64,000 bases of DNA from Thiomicrorhabdus sp. (GCF_963677875.1 NZ_OY782564.1:62001-126000); one strand, 5' to 3'; counted from the first letter of the stretch, positions 38,331 through 48,378 are shown. Program-made: numbers and translations. Notes: generated by a model not told the origin, from the sequence alone.

Positions 38331-39710
38331 TTATCTCATTCCGGGAGGAAGGCCCCCTCCCATTCCCGGCGGTAATTTTCCGGCCAGACCGCGCATCATA
38401 TTTTTCATGCCGCCTTTGGAAACTTTCTTCATCATCTTCTGCATCTGCGCAAACTGCTTCAACAGCTTATTAACATCCTGCACCGAGGTGCCAGATCCTG
38501 TGGCAATACGGCGTTTGCGCGATCCCTTGATAACCGCAGGAAAACGACGTTCTTGAGCCGTCATGGAATGAATAATCGCTTCCAGGCGCTTAAATTCTTT
38601 TTCTGCGACATTACCGTCGATCTGATTTTTCAACTGCCCCATACCGGGCAATTTACCCATCAGACCGCCGACACCGCCCATATTATTGATCTGTTGCAGC
38701 TGTTCCAGAAAATCTTCCAGATCAAATTCTCCGGTTTTCTGAATTTTCTGTGCAAACTTCTGAGCTTTTTTCTGATCAATTTTGGCTTCCGCCTCTTCGA
38801 TCAGACTCAGAACATCGCCCATACCGAGAATACGACCGGCCATACGCTCCGGATGGAACGGCTCCAACGCATCGGTTTTCTCACCGGCACCAAGGAACTT
38901 AATCGGTTTACCGGTAATTTCTCGAATCGACAGAGCCGCACCGCCACGGGCATCACCGTCGGTTTTGGTCAAAACCACACCGGTCAGCGGCAGAGCATCA
39001 TTAAAGGCCTTGGCGGTAATAGCTGCATCCTGACCAGTCATGGCATCGACAACAAACAGCGTTTCCGCCGGTTTGATATTGTCATGCAGGCGTTGAATTT
39101 CCTGCATCATATCGCTGTCGATATGCAGACGACCCGCGGTATCGACAATCAACACATCCATAAACTGTTTTCGCGCTTCGGCGTGTGCATTCCTGGCAAT
39201 ATCAACCGGATCCTGCTCGGCACTCGACGGGAAGAACTTTACTCCGACCTGTTCGGCAAGCGTTTCCAACTGTTTGATCGCTGCCGGACGATAGACGTCG
39301 GCGGAAACCACCATGACTTTTTTCTTTTCACGCTCGGTCAGCCATTTGGCCAGTTTACCGACCGAGGTGGTTTTACCCGCCCCCTGCAGACCAGCCATCA
39401 TAATCACCGCCGGCGGTTCGACATTGAAATTCAGCGGCGCGGCTTCTTCCCCCATTACCTGGGTCAATTCTTCCTTAACGATCTTGATGAACGCCTGTCC
39501 GGGATTCAAACTGGTGGAAACTTCCTGACCGATGGCGCGATCGCGTACCTTATCGATAAAACCTTTTACTACCGTCAAGGCGACATCGGCTTCCAGTAAA
39601 GCACGACGCACATCTCGCAAAGCGTCTTTGATATTCGCTTCCGTCAGGCGTCCCTGACCTTTTAAAACTTTGAGGGTCTTATTTAAACGTTCCGACAAAT
39701 TGTCAAACAT
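38331..39710 (-). CDS. ffh: Signal recognition particle protein Ffh
   Basis: SRP54 GTPase that binds 4.5S RNA and signal sequences. The NG domain has G1 GLQGAGKTT, DVYRPAA, DTAGR, TKTDGDARGG and GAGEKTD. The M domain is methionine-rich with the RNA-binding segment IKGSRKRRIATGSGTSVQDVNKLL and a Gly/Pro/Met tail LPPGMGGGLPPGMR. Length 459. Divergent from the ypjD-like gene, as in many gammaproteobacteria. Confidence 0.97.
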   Translation of the reverse strand: MFDNLSERLNKTLKVLKGQGRLTEANIKDALRDVRRALLEADVALTVVKGFIDKVRDRAIGQEVSTSLNPGQAFIKIVKEELTQVMGEEAAPLNFNVEPPAVIMMAGLQGAGKTTSVGKLAKWLTEREKKKVMVVSADVYRPAAIKQLETLAEQVGVKFFPSSAEQDPVDIARNAHAEARKQFMDVLIVDTAGRLHIDSDMMQEIQRLHDNIKPAETLFVVDAMTGQDAAITAKAFNDALPLTGVVLTKTDGDARGGAALSIREITGKPIKFLGAGEKTDALEPFHPERMAGRILGMGDVLSLIEEAEAKIDQKKAQKFAQKIQKTGEFDLEDFLEQLQQINNMGGVGGLMGKLPGMGQLKNQIDGNVAEKEFKRLEAIIHSMTAQERRFPAVIKGSRKRRIATGSGTSVQDVNKLLKQFAQMQKMMKKVSKGGMKNMMRGLAGKLPPGMGGGLPPGMR

Positions 39711-40071
39711 ACAGAAACTCCCTGGCCCTTTTTCATAATTAACTACCCAACCGAAGCGTCAGAATCGGAATCCACCTAGCGGAAAAAGACAATGAAAGCC
39801 ATCTGAAATTCGCGCGATACGAATGCATCGACCTGCGGATTGCAGGCACCGAACCGCCGATCACCCGAGAGACGATTTCAATGCCGCTTTTTAGGGCATG
39901 ATCTTCTAATCAAAAAACAATTCCGTTATTATAGCGGAAATTGATTTTTATTTTCAGACCCCTTTCCCACTTCTCTCCAGCCTTGAAACTTCGGCTGGTC
40001 ATCTCGAAAATTGTGGTTGCGGGTTAAGCAAGGTCGTTCCGTAAGACTTTATTTAGAAAGGTATTTTCTGC
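39711..40071. other. Intergenic region between ffh and the ypjD-like gene
   Basis: 361 bases without a gene. It contains a likely ffh promoter whose -10 (TATAAT on the minus strand, 39928-39933) sits inside the palindrome TTCCG-9-CGGAA (39921-39939). This gives ffh a leader of roughly 210 bases that includes a CCTGC/GCAGG hairpin. Nothing else is recognisable. Confidence 0.5.
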
Positions 40072-40863
40072 ATGTTAATCGGTGGAAGCAGCGCTTTGGT
40101 TGCCAGCTTGATCTATCTGTTTGCCAGTCTTCGACTGTGGAAAAAGATTCAGACCCATAATGCCCCGAAAGTACGCGGCAATACCTTTTATATCACTGCC
40201 GTTGCCGTCTTGCTGCACGCATTCTCCCTGCAGCATACTCTGCTCCAGGAACAGCACCTGATTTTCAACCTCGGCAATATGCTGTCCCTGATTCTGTTGC
40301 TATCCTCTACGATTCTGCTGTTTACCAATTTAAACAAACCAACTGAAACGCTAGGGATCTTCATCTTTCCCGTCGCAGCCTTAAGCACACTATTGCCGCA
40401 AATGCTGCAGGAACAGACACCCTTGCCGCTGGAACTGGGCAGTCACGTCCTGATTTCCATCAGCGCCTACAGTATTATGGGGCTGGCAACCGCCCAGGCG
40501 GTACTCTATTCCATTCAGGAAAAGCGCTTTAGAACCCGCAGATTATCTACTCTGATGCGTGCGCTGCCGCCGTTACAGGTCATGGAAAAAACCTTGATTC
40601 AGCTGGTTGTTATCGGCTTTGTTTTCTTAAGCTTCGCCCTTTTGAGCGGCGTGTTCTTCGTGGAGGATCTGTTTGCGCAGCACCTCATACACAAAACCTT
40701 TTTCGCCATACTTTCCTGGCTGCTTTACGCCCTGTTCCTGTTCGGTCACTTCCAATATGGCTGGCGCGGACAGAAAGCGGTTAAATACATCATCTGGGCC
40801 TATGTTCTGCTGGTTCTGAGTTACATCGGCACTCAAATCATTCTACTATCGATTTACGGCTGA
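40072..40863 (+). CDS. ypjD: CcsA/YpjD-family cytochrome c assembly-like membrane protein
   Basis: 263 residues with about eight membrane helices. The CcsA/CcmC-type domain has conserved histidines, for example in LELGSHVLISISAYSIMG and LIHKTFFAILSWLLYALFLFGH. E. coli YpjD (CorE) belongs to this family and is found next to ffh and corB, as here; its proposed role is in divalent metal handling rather than proven haem handling. The gene order ffh / ypjD / corB supports this identity. Confidence 0.85.
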   Translation: MLIGGSSALVASLIYLFASLRLWKKIQTHNAPKVRGNTFYITAVAVLLHAFSLQHTLLQEQHLIFNLGNMLSLILLLSSTILLFTNLNKPTETLGIFIFPVAALSTLLPQMLQEQTPLPLELGSHVLISISAYSIMGLATAQAVLYSIQEKRFRTRRLSTLMRALPPLQVMEKTLIQLVVIGFVFLSFALLSGVFFVEDLFAQHLIHKTFFAILSWLLYALFLFGHFQYGWRGQKAVKYIIWAYVLLVLSYIGTQIILLSIYG

Positions 40864-40964
40864 AAAAACCGGCGTATTTTTACGGTTTTCAGCGCCTTTT
40901 TAAGGTTTTTTCAGCACTTGAAATCGGTATAATTAAGTTTCATTCACAATCGAACGAAACCACC

Positions 40965-42260
40965 TTGAACTCTCTAGACGTATCTGTCCTTTTCGGCATA
41001 CTGGTGTTGCTGATTATTCTATCGGCCATTTTCTCCAGTTCGGAAACCAGCATGATGGCGCTAAACCGCTATCGACTGAAGCACAAAGTAAAATCCGGCC
41101 ACAAAGGCGCCATCCTTGCCCAAAAATTACTCGAATCGCCGGATCGGCTACTCGGGGTAATTCTGCTCGGTAATAATTTCGTCAACATTTTCGCCTCCTC
41201 GATCGCCACCATCATTGCAATGAAACTGATCGGAGAAGCAGGTATCGCACTGGCCGCAGGTCTATTAACACTGGTTGTTCTGGTTTTTGCCGAAGTTGCC
41301 CCCAAAACACTGGCAGCACTTTATCCTGAAAAAATCGCTTACCCGGCCGCCTTTCTACTCACACCGTTGCTTAAAATTCTGTCTCCGATCGTCTGGCTGG
41401 TGAATTTTTTCGCCAACGGTTTTCTGCGACTGTTCCGAATCAAAGTTCATCACCATGATGACCAACACTCACTGACTCAGGAAGAACTGCAAACCCTGAT
41501 CAACGAAGCAACCAGTCAACTGCCGGATCATTACCGTTCCATGTTGAGCAGCGTCCTGCAGCTGGAAAGTGTTACGGTCGAAGATGTGATGATTCCCAAA
41601 CAGGACGTGTATGCGGTTGACATCGAACAGCCTTTCGAACACATTCTCAAGGCGATTCAAAAATCGCCTTATACTCGGGTTCCGATCTACCGCAACTCTT
41701 TGGACGACGACCTGATCGGGATTCTGAACCTGCGACGCGCCTTGCCGGTACTGATGCGCGATGACGTACGCCTGAAAGACATTATCAAATTGACACGTCC
41801 GGCCTATTACATACCGGAAACGACCTCCCTGAGCATTCAGCTGGGTAAATTCAACGAGAAGAAACGCCGAATGGCTCTGATCGTCGACGAATACGGGGAT
41901 CTGCAGGGACTGCTGACCATGGAAGATTTACTGGAAGAAATCGTCGGCAAACTCTCAACCGACGCCAAGGCCAAACCGGTTGAGGAAACCGTTGCTTTGA
42001 ACGATGACGGCAGCATGACCATCGACGCCTCGGAGTTTATTCGCGACCTCAACAAAGCCTACGAGCTGGATCTTCCGACCGATGGTCCCAAAACCCTTAA
42101 CGGCCTCATTCAGGAGGAGCTTGAAAGCTTTCCGTCAGTCGGTACTTGCATCAAAGTCGACGATTATGTCCTGGAAGTAACCGAAACCACCGATAATGCT
42201 ATCGAGACCGTGAAACTCACCGAGTATTTCGCGAGTAAACCAAGAGAAACACATGAGTAA
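40965..42260 (+). CDS. corB: CNNM/CBS-domain magnesium and cobalt transport-like protein (CorB type)
   Basis: 431 residues. The N-terminal CNNM (DUF21) membrane domain has about four helices and SSSETSMMALNRYRLKHK. A CBS pair (about 205-330, with VEDVMIPKQDVYAVD and MALIVDEYGDLQGLLTMEDLLEEIVG) and a CorC/HlyC C-terminal domain follow. CNNM proteins mediate Mg2+ export or homeostasis. The start appears to be a TTG at 40965 without a strong ribosome site; no ATG occurs before the first helix. It overlaps the next gene by eight bases. Confidence 0.87.
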   Translation: MNSLDVSVLFGILVLLIILSAIFSSSETSMMALNRYRLKHKVKSGHKGAILAQKLLESPDRLLGVILLGNNFVNIFASSIATIIAMKLIGEAGIALAAGLLTLVVLVFAEVAPKTLAALYPEKIAYPAAFLLTPLLKILSPIVWLVNFFANGFLRLFRIKVHHHDDQHSLTQEELQTLINEATSQLPDHYRSMLSSVLQLESVTVEDVMIPKQDVYAVDIEQPFEHILKAIQKSPYTRVPIYRNSLDDDLIGILNLRRALPVLMRDDVRLKDIIKLTRPAYYIPETTSLSIQLGKFNEKKRRMALIVDEYGDLQGLLTMEDLLEEIVGKLSTDAKAKPVEETVALNDDGSMTIDASEFIRDLNKAYELDLPTDGPKTLNGLIQEELESFPSVGTCIKVDDYVLEVTETTDNAIETVKLTEYFASKPRETHE

Positions 42261-43059
42261 TCACCCCTTCCAAAACGACGAGGCCTGGACAAAATTAAAA
42301 CAAGGCATTCGCACACTGGCACAACAGCAGATTTTGACGCGTTTTGAAGCCGTTAGCGCCGAAGAAAAACAAGACGGTTCCCTACTGACTGAAGCGGACA
42401 CTCAAATGCAGCTTCATACCGAAAAGTTCCTTCAAGAACACTGGCCGCAATTTGCGTTTCTGGGAGAGGAGCAATCGCAGGAAGAACAGGAAACGGCGCT
42501 GCGCAGTCCGCAAGGCTGCTGGGTTCTTGACCCCGTCGATGGAACCAGCAATTTTGCCAGCGGCATTCCGGTCTATTCCGTTTCACTGGCACTGATGATC
42601 GATGGCGAGCCGGTCGCCGGACTTGTTTATGACCCGGATCGGGACGAAATGTTCGCCGCCCGTATTGCCCAAGGAGCGGAACTCAACGAGAAACCACTGA
42701 CAGCCAAAACCGCCAAGCAGCAATTAAAACAGACCAGCGGCATTATTGACTTCAAACGATTAACCCCGGAACTGGCCTGCCGAATCATTCAAGAGAATCC
42801 CTATTCCTCACAACGCAGTTTCGGTTCGGTTGCTCTGGACTGGTGCTGGATCGCTGCCGGACGCGGACAAATCTATCTGCATGGCGCACAAAACATCTGG
42901 GATTACGCCGCCGGTTACCTGATTCTTCACGAAGCCGGTGGCGTCAGCGCTACGCTCGACCGCGAGCAGGTTCTGGTTGCCCAGGTCATAAAACGCTCGG
43001 CCGTCGCGGCCACCACACCGGAATTATTCAACCAGTGGCAGCAATACCTGCTGGGATAA
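42253..43059 (+). CDS. Inositol-monophosphatase-family phosphatase
   Basis: 268 residues. Li+-sensitive phosphatase motifs: GEE at 71-73, VLDPVDGTSNFASG with Asp93 and Asp96 as Mg2+ ligands, and WDYAAGYLILHEAGG near the C-terminus. Family members hydrolyse inositol phosphate, 3'-phosphoadenosine phosphate or fructose bisphosphate; the substrate cannot be read from sequence. It overlaps the corB-like gene by eight bases, so the two are co-translated. Confidence 0.88.
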   Translation: MSNHPFQNDEAWTKLKQGIRTLAQQQILTRFEAVSAEEKQDGSLLTEADTQMQLHTEKFLQEHWPQFAFLGEEQSQEEQETALRSPQGCWVLDPVDGTSNFASGIPVYSVSLALMIDGEPVAGLVYDPDRDEMFAARIAQGAELNEKPLTAKTAKQQLKQTSGIIDFKRLTPELACRIIQENPYSSQRSFGSVALDWCWIAAGRGQIYLHGAQNIWDYAAGYLILHEAGGVSATLDREQVLVAQVIKRSAVAATTPELFNQWQQYLLG

Positions 43060-43270
43060 CACTACCCGATCAAGCCCGTTTAAAGCGGGAGATCGGCATC
43101 CTCCCGTCTTACCTCACTCCCCCCCTTATCTAAACCGGCAAACAGCCAAGCAAGCTTTCACTTAAAATCGTCTTTTCAGATAATTACATCCAACGTGAAA
43201 CAATCCTGCTGTCATTCGGGTCGAATAGATGTTGTTACAAGCACCGGTGCATTCGATCGAAGGAGGTTTC

Positions 43271-43879
43271 ATGTTGAATTGGTTGATTCACGTACAGCGC
43301 TGCTTTAACCAGACACTAGCGCATTTCGACTTTTTGGCGCCGCTGGCTTTGAGGCTCTATCTGTTCCCGGTTTTCTGGTTTGCCGGCACCAATAAATTGC
43401 AAGACTTCAGCGCCGTAGTCGAATGGTTCGGCAATTCCGACTGGGGGTTGGGATTACCGTTTCCGCTTTTGATGGCCTCTCTGGCGGTCTGCGCGGAAGT
43501 GATCGGTTCGGTTCTGCTTTTACTGGGTCTGGCGACACGCTGGGCAAGTATTCCGCTAATGATCACCATGCTTGTCGCCGCTCTGGGCGTACACCGGCAA
43601 AACGGCTGGCAGTCGATTCACGATCTGATGTCACCTTGGAGCAATGCTGCCGCGCCCGAGGCCATTGAGGCCTTGAACCTGTTGCAACAACAGCTGGAAA
43701 GCTACCCCGCCTATCAGACGCTTCAAGAACACGGTTCTCTCGTAGTTTTGAATAACGGAATAGAATGGGCCGTCACCTATTTCATCATGCTGCTGGCGTT
43801 ACTGTTTCTGGGCGGCGGCCGTTATGTCAGCATCGACGATTGGATTCAGCGCAAGCTGTTCCAGAACGCAAAATATTAA
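43271..43879 (+). CDS. DoxX-family membrane protein
   Basis: 202 residues with the DoxX layout: LRLYLFPVFWFAGTNKLQDF as the first helix and signature, AEVIGSVLLLLGLATRWAS as the central one, then two more helices. A polar insertion (about 115-165) lies before the last. DoxX proteins are linked to thiosulfate:quinone oxidoreductase in Acidianus and to redox stress in other bacteria; no such subunit is adjacent here. The ATG at 43271 is preceded by a perfect AAGGAGGT and chosen over an upstream start. Confidence 0.83.
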   Translation: MLNWLIHVQRCFNQTLAHFDFLAPLALRLYLFPVFWFAGTNKLQDFSAVVEWFGNSDWGLGLPFPLLMASLAVCAEVIGSVLLLLGLATRWASIPLMITMLVAALGVHRQNGWQSIHDLMSPWSNAAAPEAIEALNLLQQQLESYPAYQTLQEHGSLVVLNNGIEWAVTYFIMLLALLFLGGGRYVSIDDWIQRKLFQNAKY

Positions 43880-45198
43880 TAATCCCACACCAACTGGGCG
43901 CTGACGATATCCACCGAAGCTTTATAATCACCAATCAGATAATGGATGTCGTCGGTGGTATAGTCGACTTCATCCTCTTCGCCCATCAAGTGACTGTACG
44001 CCAGATCAAGTCGCATGGATTTGACAAAGCGGTATCCCATTCCAACCGATACCCAGCGCCGTTCGGAGTCCGGTGTTCTCGGGCTGCGATTCTCGGCCGA
44101 GGTCACTGGCGTGTGGTCAATCGCCACCCCGGTTCTCAAAGTCAGCTTAGGAGAGGCTTGATAGATTGCCCCAACGGAATAACGCCATGAATCCTTAAAT
44201 TCCTGACGTGAATTCAACGCATCCTGTCCGGACTCGAAATGAATAATCAGTTCATCGTAATCGGTCCACTTGGTCCAGGTGGCGTCCGCCAGGAATGCCA
44301 ACTTCGAACCAATCATCTGCTTAAGACTGAACATCGCGGTTGCCGGCAAACTCACATCGGAAGACACTCCGACCTTGCCATCCTCGACATGGACCATTGC
44401 ATAAAGTGGGTCGGTAATGTTGCTGTATTTAATTTTCCCTTTGGCATTCTGCTCAACCTTGGAGCGATAGGACACTCCGATCGTTGTCGATTCGGTCGGC
44501 ATCAGCATGAATCCCAGGTTATAGCCATAACCGATGCTGTCGGCGGAAATAACGGCATCGCCATCCGCTGCACCTCGGTTCAGTAACAGATTGTTATCCA
44601 TTTTTTGCGACATCGTCAAATCGACATACTGAACATTCGCACCCGCACCAAATGCCAGCCACGGAGTCAAACGCGCCGCAACAGCCGGATTCAGATTGAT
44701 GGTTTTGAGATTGGTTTCAATCGCCTGATAACGTCCGACCCAGTCGTCTTTATAAACCAGATGAGAACCGAAAGGCACATTAATTCCCAGTCCAAAATCA
44801 ACCGGGCCGAGACGGGTTTTCCAATAGAAATTCGGCACCAGTGCCAAAGTGGCTCCATCATCCCCTTCGCCGCTGACCGGGCCGCCGTTGATCGGAAGGC
44901 TGATCGGCAAAGGGAGTGCCGAAGCACTATAGCTGCCGTTGTTATGAAAGGCTAACTGGGGCTTCACTGCATGCAAGGCACCGACAAGCTGGTCACCTTC
45001 AATCAAAGCCAAACCGGCCGGGTTAAACCACATGACACTGGCATCTTCCGCATTGGCTGCAGCGCCCGCATAAGAGACTCCCTGACCTCCTGCACTCTGT
45101 TCGATTAATGCGAACCCGGATGCAAAACTCCAAGATGCCGGTAATCCAAATCCCAGCCCAATTGCTAATTGTAACCCTCTTAATCGGCTCATGCTCAA
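43876..45198 (-). CDS. FadL/OmpP1-family outer membrane transporter
   Basis: 440-residue outer membrane barrel for hydrophobic compounds. A signal peptide ends near SFASGFA. The N-terminal plug has GFALIEQSAGGQGVSYAGAAANAEDASVMWFNPAGL, in which the NPA motif is diagnostic. The barrel ends in VSAQLVWDY with the terminal aromatic needed for BAM. E. coli FadL imports long-chain fatty acids; others carry toluene-like compounds. It overlaps the convergent DoxX gene by four bases. Confidence 0.92.
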   Translation of the reverse strand: MSMSRLRGLQLAIGLGFGLPASWSFASGFALIEQSAGGQGVSYAGAAANAEDASVMWFNPAGLALIEGDQLVGALHAVKPQLAFHNNGSYSASALPLPISLPINGGPVSGEGDDGATLALVPNFYWKTRLGPVDFGLGINVPFGSHLVYKDDWVGRYQAIETNLKTINLNPAVAARLTPWLAFGAGANVQYVDLTMSQKMDNNLLLNRGAADGDAVISADSIGYGYNLGFMLMPTESTTIGVSYRSKVEQNAKGKIKYSNITDPLYAMVHVEDGKVGVSSDVSLPATAMFSLKQMIGSKLAFLADATWTKWTDYDELIIHFESGQDALNSRQEFKDSWRYSVGAIYQASPKLTLRTGVAIDHTPVTSAENRSPRTPDSERRWVSVGMGYRFVKSMRLDLAYSHLMGEEDEVDYTTDDIHYLIGDYKASVDIVSAQLVWDY

Positions 45199-45308
45199 CC
45201 TGTCTCTCTATTAAATCGGCGCTATTTTATCAGCTCTGCCTAAAGCGGCAATTGAATAGATCGCAGGGTCAATAAACAAAATCAATGGGTTACTGTCAGT
45301 CAGCTAAG

Positions 45309-45330
45309 AAAAAATCTGCGCATTCGCAGC
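45309..45330 (-). terminator. Terminator after radA
   Basis: On the minus strand CTGCG, loop AATG, CGCAG, then ATTTTTTC. Confidence 0.75.
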
Positions 45331-45345
45331 CGTTTCACGAGAAAG

Positions 45346-46711
45346 TCAGATCGCATCCAACGCTTGCTGTAAGGTTTTTACACCGATAATCTGCATATCG
45401 GGAATACCGCCTTTGGGAACATTGCTAGCGGGAACGATGGCTTTTTTGAAACCGTGTTTGGCAGCTTCAAACAAACGTTCCTGCCCGCTGGGAACAGGAC
45501 GAATCTCACCGGACAACCCCACTTCTCCAAAAACGATCATGTCTTCTGCCAGCGCACGGTTGCGCATCGAAGAAAGAATGGCGCACAACAAAGCCAGGTC
45601 GGCACTGGTTTCCGAGACCTTCACCCCCGCCGACAATATTGACATACACGTCCTGATCGGCAGCCTGAATTCCGCCGTGGCGATGCATGACCGCCAGCAA
45701 CATGGCCAAACGGTTTTGCTCCAACCCGACAGTGACGCGTTTCGGCGCACCGTAGGGCGATTCGTCCACCAGCGCCTGCAATTCGACCAACAGCGGCCGC
45801 GAACCTTCCCAGATCACCATCACAACCGACCCGGGAGCAATCTCGTCCCCTCGCGACAGAAAAATCGCCGACGGATTCTTGATCTGCTTCATTCCCTTAT
45901 CGGTCATGGCGAAAACACCCAGTTCATTTACCGCCCCGAAACGGTTTTTGATCGCACGTAGCGTTCTAAACCGGCTATCCGACTGTCCTTCCAGAAAAAT
46001 GACGGTATCCACAATGTGTTCCAGAACTCGCGGGCCGGCAACTTCACCGGACTTGGTAACGTGACCGACCAGAAAAATTGCCACCTGATTCTGCTTGGCA
46101 TAGCGCGTCAGATAAGCAGCCGTTTCCCGCACCTGCGACACCCCGCCGGCAGCACTGGCAACATCAGCCAGCTGCATCGTCTGAATCGAGTCAACCACCA
46201 TCACTTTAGGAGTTTCCTTCTGCGCGGCAAGGGTAATTGCCTCAACATCGGTTTCAGTCAAAAGCCTCAAATTATCCGTCGGTAATTGCATGCGCTGGGC
46301 ACGCAGTGCAACCTGCTGTAAGGATTCTTCGCCGGTGACGTACAGCACCGCACTCCGCTGACTCAATTCACACATCACCTGTAACAGAATCGAAGATTTT
46401 CCAACCCCCGGATCACCGCCGATCAAAACCACGGAACCCGGCACAATACCGCCACCCAACACCCGATCCAACTCGGACATCCCCGAAGAAATCCTCGGAA
46501 CTTCTGCCAGATCGACTTCGGCAATTGAATGCACTTTCTGCGCACTGCTGCCGGCATAACCTCCGCTTTTGGAAGAACTGCGCGCCTTGCTGCTGCCGAG
46601 CGAAAATTCCTTGAGCGTGTTCCACGCTTTGCAAGCCTGACACTGTCCCTGCCATTGCGAATGCTCGGCGCCGCATTCACTGCATACATAGGCTAGTTTC
46701 GCTTTTGCCAT
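45346..46711 (-). pseudogene. radA: DNA repair protein RadA, interrupted by a +1 frameshift
   Basis: Branch-migration ATPase of recombination. The first 378 or so codons are intact: the zinc finger (CSECGAEHSQWQGQCQAC), Walker A GGDPGVGKSS and the RadA-specific KNRFG. After VNIVGG the frame changes. The rest of the Lon-like domain (VKVSETSADLALLCAILSS to the end) continues in another frame. The cause is five C at 45624-45628 where four would keep the family sequence GGVKVSE. Correcting it gives 454 residues, normal for RadA. It is either a homopolymer sequencing error or a recent real mutation; both halves otherwise look fully selected. Confidence 0.85.
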
Positions 46712-46731
46712 ATTTGTCCTTTACCCCGCGT

Positions 46732-48246
46732 TTATTCGCGCTCTATTCTAGAAGATTGACGAACACTTGGATAGAGTTCCTCCAAAGGAAAAGAGTGACC
46801 GCTGGGCTGCATCAGGCGGACATGCGAACGGTTCAGCTGCCGAGGTTCGGCAACACCGCAAGAATGCGCAATCGAAGCGACCTCATGCACCAGATTGTCG
46901 TGATAATGCGCAACGCGGCGGCATTTTTCTTTTGGCACCAATCCTCTCTGCAAATGTTTATTGTGCGTCGTCACACCGGTCGGACAGGTATCCTGATGAC
47001 ACTGCATAGCCTGAATACAACCGAGCGAAAACATGAACCCGCGTGCCGAATGAATAAAATCGGCCCCCATTGCCAAGGCCCAGGCGACCATGGTCGGATT
47101 AATCAGTTTTCCGGAAGCAATCACCTTAACTTGCGGCCGCAACTGGTACAGATCCAGGGTATCGATTACAACCGGCAATGCTTCGCTCAACGGCAGACCA
47201 ACATCATCCAGCAAAGCAACCGGCGCCGATCCGGTTCCACCCTCTCCCCCGTCGATGCTAATAAAGTCCGGTGCGCTATCCCGACCGCGCTGCAGAATCG
47301 CCTGGCAAAAATCATCAACCCACTGCGGATTGCCCATCGCAAACTTTATCCCGACCGGCTTGCCGGAAATCTGCCGAACCCGTTCGATCATATCCAGCAA
47401 CTCGTCGTTGTCGGAAACATCAGTATGACGATTAGGGCTGATCGAATCTTCGCCCTGAGAAATACCGCGAATTTCCGCAATCTCGGTCGTAACTTTTTTC
47501 GCAGGAAGGATTCCCCCCTTCCCGGGTTTTGCGCCCTGACTGAGCTTTATCTCGAACATCTTGACCTGATCCAGCGCCGCCGCCTGAAGAATTTTTTCAT
47601 TACTCAGGTCTCCATTCTTATCACGAAACCCGTATTTCGCCGTGCCGATCTGCGCCACCAGATCCGCTCCGCCTTCCAGATGATATGGCGAAATTCCCCC
47701 CTCTCCGGTATTCATCCAGCACCCGGCAAGTTTCGCTCCCTGACTCAAAGCCAATACCGCTGGCCTGGACAAGGCGCCATAGCTCATCCCGGAAATATTG
47801 AAAAACGAACAGGCACGATACGGGTGTTTACAGTTTTCACCGATCATTAAAGGCGGCGCCGTCACAGCGTCCTTTTCCAGCATCGGATAGGGACAGTGAG
47901 TAAACAGAATTTTGCCCGGAGCGCTGATATTACTGGTCGAGCCAAAACTCTGTACGGTCGGAATATTTTTCGCCGCTCGGTAAACCCAGCTGCGCTGGGC
48001 TCGGTTGAACGGTTGCTCTTCCCGGTCGGCGGCATACAGATACTGGCGGAAAAACTTACCGAGGAATTCCATCAAATTCCGGAAACGCCCGATCACAGGG
48101 TAATTTCGCCAGATCGCATGTTCGGTCTGGAAACGATCCCATAAATACAGCAGAAACAGGATCGCCAACGCGCTGCCGCCGATCAAAATAAAGATCAACG
48201 ACATCCAATGCAAAACATTTCCGATCCAATCCATCGAGTCGGTCAT
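46732..48246 (-). CDS. Membrane-anchored FMN-binding glutamate-synthase-like protein
   Basis: 504 residues. One N-terminal membrane helix (about 13-33), then a domain like the FMN/synthase domain of GltB: GMSYGALSRPAVLALSQGAK, NTGEGGISPYHLEGGADL, the phosphate-binding KLSQGAKPGKGGILPAKKV and ISIDGGEGGTGSAP, and a Cys-rich SLGCIQAMQCHQDTCPTGV near the 3Fe-4S position. It lacks the amidotransferase domain and any GltD subunit, so it is not a complete glutamate synthase. Stand-alone proteins of this family are common and mostly uncharacterised. Located 20 bases upstream of radA. Confidence 0.82.
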   Translation of the reverse strand: MTDSMDWIGNVLHWMSLIFILIGGSALAILFLLYLWDRFQTEHAIWRNYPVIGRFRNLMEFLGKFFRQYLYAADREEQPFNRAQRSWVYRAAKNIPTVQSFGSTSNISAPGKILFTHCPYPMLEKDAVTAPPLMIGENCKHPYRACSFFNISGMSYGALSRPAVLALSQGAKLAGCWMNTGEGGISPYHLEGGADLVAQIGTAKYGFRDKNGDLSNEKILQAAALDQVKMFEIKLSQGAKPGKGGILPAKKVTTEIAEIRGISQGEDSISPNRHTDVSDNDELLDMIERVRQISGKPVGIKFAMGNPQWVDDFCQAILQRGRDSAPDFISIDGGEGGTGSAPVALLDDVGLPLSEALPVVIDTLDLYQLRPQVKVIASGKLINPTMVAWALAMGADFIHSARGFMFSLGCIQAMQCHQDTCPTGVTTHNKHLQRGLVPKEKCRRVAHYHDNLVHEVASIAHSCGVAEPRQLNRSHVRLMQPSGHSFPLEELYPSVRQSSRIERE

Positions 48247-48312
48247 CGCACGCCTCCTACTCTTGCGGCCAGAAGTTAAACGTTTCTAGCATGCCATGTT
48301 TGCAAGTAATAA

Positions 48313-48336
48313 AAAAGCCCGCAATTGCGGGCTTTT
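48313..48336. terminator. Terminator of the petABC operon
   Basis: AAAAGCCCGCAA directly followed by TTGCGGGCTTTT. On the minus strand it continues in T, 43 bases after petC. Confidence 0.9.
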
Positions 48337-48378
48337 ATGAAAACGGAAAGCTTTAAACACCTCTTTCCGTCGAAATCA

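Noticed and set aside
38553..39599. Long open frame antisense to ffh (348 codons)
   Set aside because: ffh is unmistakable on the other strand; the antisense frame has no motif and reflects codon bias.
46705..47850. Long open frame antisense to the FMN glutamate-synthase-like gene (381 codons)
   Set aside because: The opposite strand encodes a clearly conserved protein; the antisense product is low in recognisable structure.
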